From the NCBI RefSeq assembly GCF_003031675.1, contig NZ_PYWX01000025.1, positions 1 to 44,710 of the forward strand: a stretch of DNA of 44,710 nt, in the 5' to 3' direction. Shown in pieces: positions 42,134 through 44,710 of the stretch. The position numbers and the translations under genes are program-made. This stretch comes from Pseudomonas palleroniana (GTDB lineage: Bacteria; Pseudomonadota; Gammaproteobacteria; Pseudomonadales; Pseudomonadaceae). Positions within the stretch are counted from its first letter, which is position 1. Every line of letters starts with the position of its first letter. Under the pieces are notes generated by a model. The model was not told where the DNA came from. It was given only the letters and a program-made list of their open reading frames with translations, and made no database searches.

Positions 42134-42166
42134 CTTTATAGAATGGGTGGCAGGATTGAGACCAAT
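42134..42166. promoter_or_regulatory. Divergent promoter/operator region of the MFS-LysR pair
   Basis: ATTG-N4-CAAT (42155-42166) is a short dyad, and a minus-strand TATAAA (42134-42139) stands as a possible -10 for the MFS operon. They lie in the 95-bp gap between the divergent genes, where LysR regulators normally bind. Confidence 0.35.
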
Positions 42167-42201
42167 ACCGATTTCCGACCGATCAATACCCAAGGACCAG
42201 G

Positions 42202-43113
42202 ATGCTTGACCTACGCAAGCTGCGTTACTTTCTGACGGTCGCCGAAGAACTGCACTTCGGCCGAGCCGCCCTGCGCCTGCATCTGGCCCAGCCACCGCTG
42301 ACCCGGCAGATCTCGGCGCTGGAAGCGGAGTTGGGTTTCAAGCTGTTCGACCGCACCAGCCGCAGGGTGACCCTCACTGCCCCGGGCCGTGCGTTTCTGC
42401 CCTACGCCCGGGGGGTGCTGGAACAGGTTGAGCTGGCCCAAGTGATCGCCGGCAAATTGGCCGCCGGCACCGCCGGGCAGTTGGCATTGGGCTATGTCAG
42501 CTCAATCGCTTTGTCGGATCTGTTCAGCCAGACGATCCAGGCGTTCGCCCAGCGTTTTCCCGACGTGCAACTGACCTTGGTGGAGTGCGCCTCCGGTAGT
42601 CTGGGCGCGCAGGTGGCGGATGGGCGGCTGGATATCGGGCTCAGTCGCCTGCAGCCACAGGCCCCAGACGTCCAAGCCCGGTCATTGGGCGAAGAACGAT
42701 TGGTGGCGGCCGTCTCCAGCGACAGCCCCCTGGCGCTCGAGCCACAGGTCAACCTGGCGCAATTGAGCGCTTACCCGTTGATCCTGTTTCCGCCGGATTA
42801 TGGATCGGGGCTGAACCAGTCCATCGAGCAGCTTTACCGGCACCACGGCGTCCCCTTGCGCGCCGGCCCGACCGGACGGCAGATCACCTCGATCATTGCC
42901 CTGGTGGCAGCCGGTCAAGGCGTGGCACTGGTGCCGGAGTGCACACAAAGCCTGATGAACAAAGGCGTGACGTACCGGCCGTTGGTGGAAGTGGATGCGT
43001 GTGCCCAATTGTTGGTACTGACTTCGGGTGAAACAAAAAGTGGCTTGGTTGAAGCCTTTCTCGCCGTCATCGAGGAGACCCTGCAGACCCGCACTCGGCT
43101 TAGCTGCGACTAG
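42202..43113 (+). CDS. LysR-family transcriptional regulator (YnfL-like)
   Basis: A 303-residue LysR-type regulator. The N-terminal winged helix (1-65; L-R-K-L-R-Y-F-L-T-V-A-E-E-L-H-F-G-R-A-A) is followed by the two-lobed effector domain (about 90-295). It resembles the YnfL/CatM-BenM-like branch by its N-terminus. It is divergent from the two MFS genes and most likely activates or represses them in response to an unknown small ligand. ATG 42202 has AGGACCAGG before it. Confidence 0.9.
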   Translation: MLDLRKLRYFLTVAEELHFGRAALRLHLAQPPLTRQISALEAELGFKLFDRTSRRVTLTAPGRAFLPYARGVLEQVELAQVIAGKLAAGTAGQLALGYVSSIALSDLFSQTIQAFAQRFPDVQLTLVECASGSLGAQVADGRLDIGLSRLQPQAPDVQARSLGEERLVAAVSSDSPLALEPQVNLAQLSAYPLILFPPDYGSGLNQSIEQLYRHHGVPLRAGPTGRQITSIIALVAAGQGVALVPECTQSLMNKGVTYRPLVEVDACAQLLVLTSGETKSGLVEAFLAVIEETLQTRTRLSCD

Positions 43114-43230
43114 CCGGCGCTGAAGGTGTGGCAACAGCAGCGCCAACGATCACTCGGAAATATCTGAATGCCACGGCGCACTGGCATGTCGATCATGCCT
43201 ATTCGTCAGCCTGAAGAAAGGATCAGCGCC

Positions 43231-43563
43231 ATGCTTGAACCCGGACAACGCACACCAACACCCATACTGCGCCAAATGGTGGGTTGGGTATTGGTATTGC
43301 CGCTATTGGTGACCTTTGTGAAGCTGCCATTCCCGTTGGGGATGCTCCTGTCGCTCGGCTCGATTGCAGCGTCCGCCTATGGCGTTTGGCGAGCCCAGCG
43401 CTACGCCAGCCGACGTGTGACGCGACTCGCCTGGGTGGTCATTGTGCTCAATGTCATCTCATGGGTGTTGACGGCGAATGCATCGGTCCTCATGGCGCTT
43501 TATTGGGTGTCCTGGCTGTATGTTTACCCACACTATGCCCATTGGGTTTACTGGAACACCTAG
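43231..43563 (+). CDS. Small membrane protein, unknown function
   Basis: A 110-residue protein with about three or four hydrophobic helices (about 13-33, 37-52, 65-85, 88-105) and a Trp/Tyr-rich C-terminus (S-W-L-Y-V-Y-P-H-Y). No family recognised. ATG 43231 is chosen because AAAGGA lies 10 bases upstream; the open frame extends to 43168 without a ribosome site. It follows the LysR gene on the same strand with a 117-bp gap, so co-transcription is uncertain. Confidence 0.65.
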   Translation: MLEPGQRTPTPILRQMVGWVLVLPLLVTFVKLPFPLGMLLSLGSIAASAYGVWRAQRYASRRVTRLAWVVIVLNVISWVLTANASVLMALYWVSWLYVYPHYAHWVYWNT

Positions 43564-43656
43564 ACTGCCGCAGAATTCGAGCGCAAGAATCGTAGTTTTC
43601 AGTCGGGTCGAGGGGCTTACAGTAGCGTCGTACCTTTTACCCTCAGGAGCCCGATC

Positions 43657-44157
43657 ATGTCTTACGAATACAAGCTCATGCCCTCCCCCGTCGGCCAGCT
43701 CACCCTGGTGGCACGCAATGGCAAACTCAGTGCCATCCTGTGGGAAACCGAGCGTGCCAACCGTGTACGCCTGGGTCAATTGCAGGAAGCCAATGACAGC
43801 CCGGTGCTGTTGGAGGCCGAACGCCAGTTGAAGGAATACTTCGCCGGCACCCGCAACCGTTTCGAGCTGGAACTGGACTTCACCGGCACGGATTTTCAGA
43901 AGCAGGTCTGGCAGGCGCTGCTGACCATTCCCTTTGGCGAAACCCGCAGCTACAGCCAGATTGCCCGGCAGATCGGCAACCCGAAAGCCGTGCGCGCGGT
44001 GGGTGCTGCCAACGGGCGTAATCCGATCTCGATCATCGCGCCCTGCCATCGGGTGATCGGCGCATCGGGCGGGCTGACCGGGTTCGCCGGGGGGCTTGAG
44101 GCCAAGCAATATCTGCTCGCGCTGGAGGGCGTCGGCCAGGCCGAACTGGCGTTTTGA
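43657..44157 (+). CDS. ogt: Methylated-DNA-protein-cysteine methyltransferase (Ogt)
   Basis: A 166-residue suicidal DNA-repair protein that removes O6-alkyl groups from guanine. The active-site motif I-I-A-P-C-H-R-V has the acceptor Cys at residue 130, and the DNA-binding helix region R-A-V-G-A-A-N-G-R-N-P precedes it. There is no AdaA/AraC domain, so it is the standalone Ogt form. CAGGAG sits 8 bases before ATG 43657. Confidence 0.95.
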   Translation: MSYEYKLMPSPVGQLTLVARNGKLSAILWETERANRVRLGQLQEANDSPVLLEAERQLKEYFAGTRNRFELELDFTGTDFQKQVWQALLTIPFGETRSYSQIARQIGNPKAVRAVGAANGRNPISIIAPCHRVIGASGGLTGFAGGLEAKQYLLALEGVGQAELAF

Positions 44158-44268
44158 GGCACTTGACGAAGGTGCTGCAACCGCTGGGTCATCGCATCAA
44201 TTGTTAAAAGAAATTTCAGCGAAACGCCGTGGTCCATCTTTCATCACCACGATTCAAGGAACACGGCC

Positions 44269-44694
44269 ATGAAATTTTCTGCAGTCTCCCAAACCCTGTC
44301 CCGCTGGGCAGGCAGTGCCCGGACATTTTACGCGGCGGTCGCGTTGATTTTCCTCTGGAGCCTCAGCGGCCCGTACTTTCACTACAACGACACCTGGCAA
44401 CTGATCATCAACACCTCGACCACCATCATCACCTTCCTGATGGTGTTCCTGATCCAGAACACGCAAAACCGCGACAATGACATTCTGCATATCAAAATCG
44501 ATGAGCTGCTGCGCGTGTCCAAAGATGCGCAAAATGCGGTGTTGAGCCTGGAGGGCCTGGACCGCAAAGAGCTGGAAAAACTGCGCAAGCAGTACCGCAG
44601 CATTGGCAGCACCGGCACCGTCAACCTGAACGAGAGTTGTGGTGAAAATGGCGACGATACGGCGCGCGCCCATACCGATTTGAATCAGGCCTGA
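44269..44694 (+). CDS. Low-affinity iron permease family protein
   Basis: A 141-residue protein resembling PF04120 (Iron_permease, related to yeast Fet4). Two transmembrane helices (about 20-38 and 46-66) contain the family-like W-Q-L-I-I-N-T-S-T-T-I-I-T-F-L-M-V-F-L-I-Q-N-T-Q-N-R-D stretch. A soluble amphipathic tail (about 75-141; I-K-I-D-E-L-L-R) follows. Real iron transport by the short bacterial members is unproven. A run of A and CGGCGG follows the stop at the window edge, perhaps a cut terminator. Confidence 0.85.
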   Translation: MKFSAVSQTLSRWAGSARTFYAAVALIFLWSLSGPYFHYNDTWQLIINTSTTIITFLMVFLIQNTQNRDNDILHIKIDELLRVSKDAQNAVLSLEGLDRKELEKLRKQYRSIGSTGTVNLNESCGENGDDTARAHTDLNQA

Positions 44695-44710
44695 AAAAAA
44701 CGGCGGTTGG

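Noticed and set aside
1..44710. CRISPR array or rRNA genes
   Set aside because: No regularly spaced repeat-spacer pattern and no rRNA-like sequence was seen; the repeats present are REP/REPIN palindromes and the operator-like sites.

Overview
The window looks like the chromosome of a Pseudomonas of the fluorescens group. It is GC-rich, carries REP/REPIN palindromes, and holds recognisable Pseudomonas genes: algU-mucA-mucB-mucD, the OpdH/TctCBA/TctDE tricarboxylate system, and phaG with the S102/D223/H251 triad of the PhaG/RhlA family. The species call is inference; no rRNA is present.

Layout. (1) 1-383: the right end of an IS481-family element, inserted into a REP palindrome. (2) 379-9902: envelope stress and NAD/SDH genes. 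These are a PerM-type transporter, a TusA-like protein and the BepA-like protease, then (minus strand) algU-mucA-mucB-mucD without mucC, driven by two AlgU-type promoters. nadB and the sdhE-ygfX pair follow. (3) 10043-19575: ygfZ, an HDOD protein, the two-component pair tctE/tctD, and the divergent opdH-tctC-tctB-tctA-abrB operon. Three 11-bp direct repeats lie between tctD and opdH. Hfq/Crc-type CA motifs precede opdH and tctC, and a REPIN sits between tctC and tctB. (4) 19576-33900: a 14-kb accessory block. It holds four very large related proteins without signal peptides (1135, 1198, 641 and 696 aa, built of beta-sandwich-like repeats; two end in a YVTN-type beta-propeller) flanking an autotransporter. 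(5) 33901-39161: ung, a 3-hydroxyisobutyryl-CoA-hydrolase-like gene, a small secreted protein, a Tyr/Gly-rich lipoprotein, a CWC protein, rsuA and phaG. (6) 39172-44710: a REPIN, tRNA-Gly(CCC), a broken antitoxin gene, two MFS exporters with a divergent LysR regulator, a small membrane protein, ogt and a low-affinity iron permease-like protein.

Main discovery candidate. Each of the four large island genes is preceded by a palindrome CTGT-N8-ACAG, 80-160 bp upstream of the start. A fifth copy precedes the small secreted-protein gene at 35852-36292. The sites fit the general LuxR-type (lux/las box) form CT-N12-AG, and one matches the well-known lasB box at 15 of 20 positions. This suggests a regulon of unexplained giant Ig-like/beta-propeller proteins under a LuxR-type (quorum-sensing or solo) regulator encoded elsewhere. 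From memory, the backbone on both sides (ung next to the abrB/tct genes, through to mucD) is contiguous in P. aeruginosa PAO1, so the island appears to be an insertion between abrB and ung.

All calls come from reading the sequence and recalled family knowledge. No database search or structure prediction was run.
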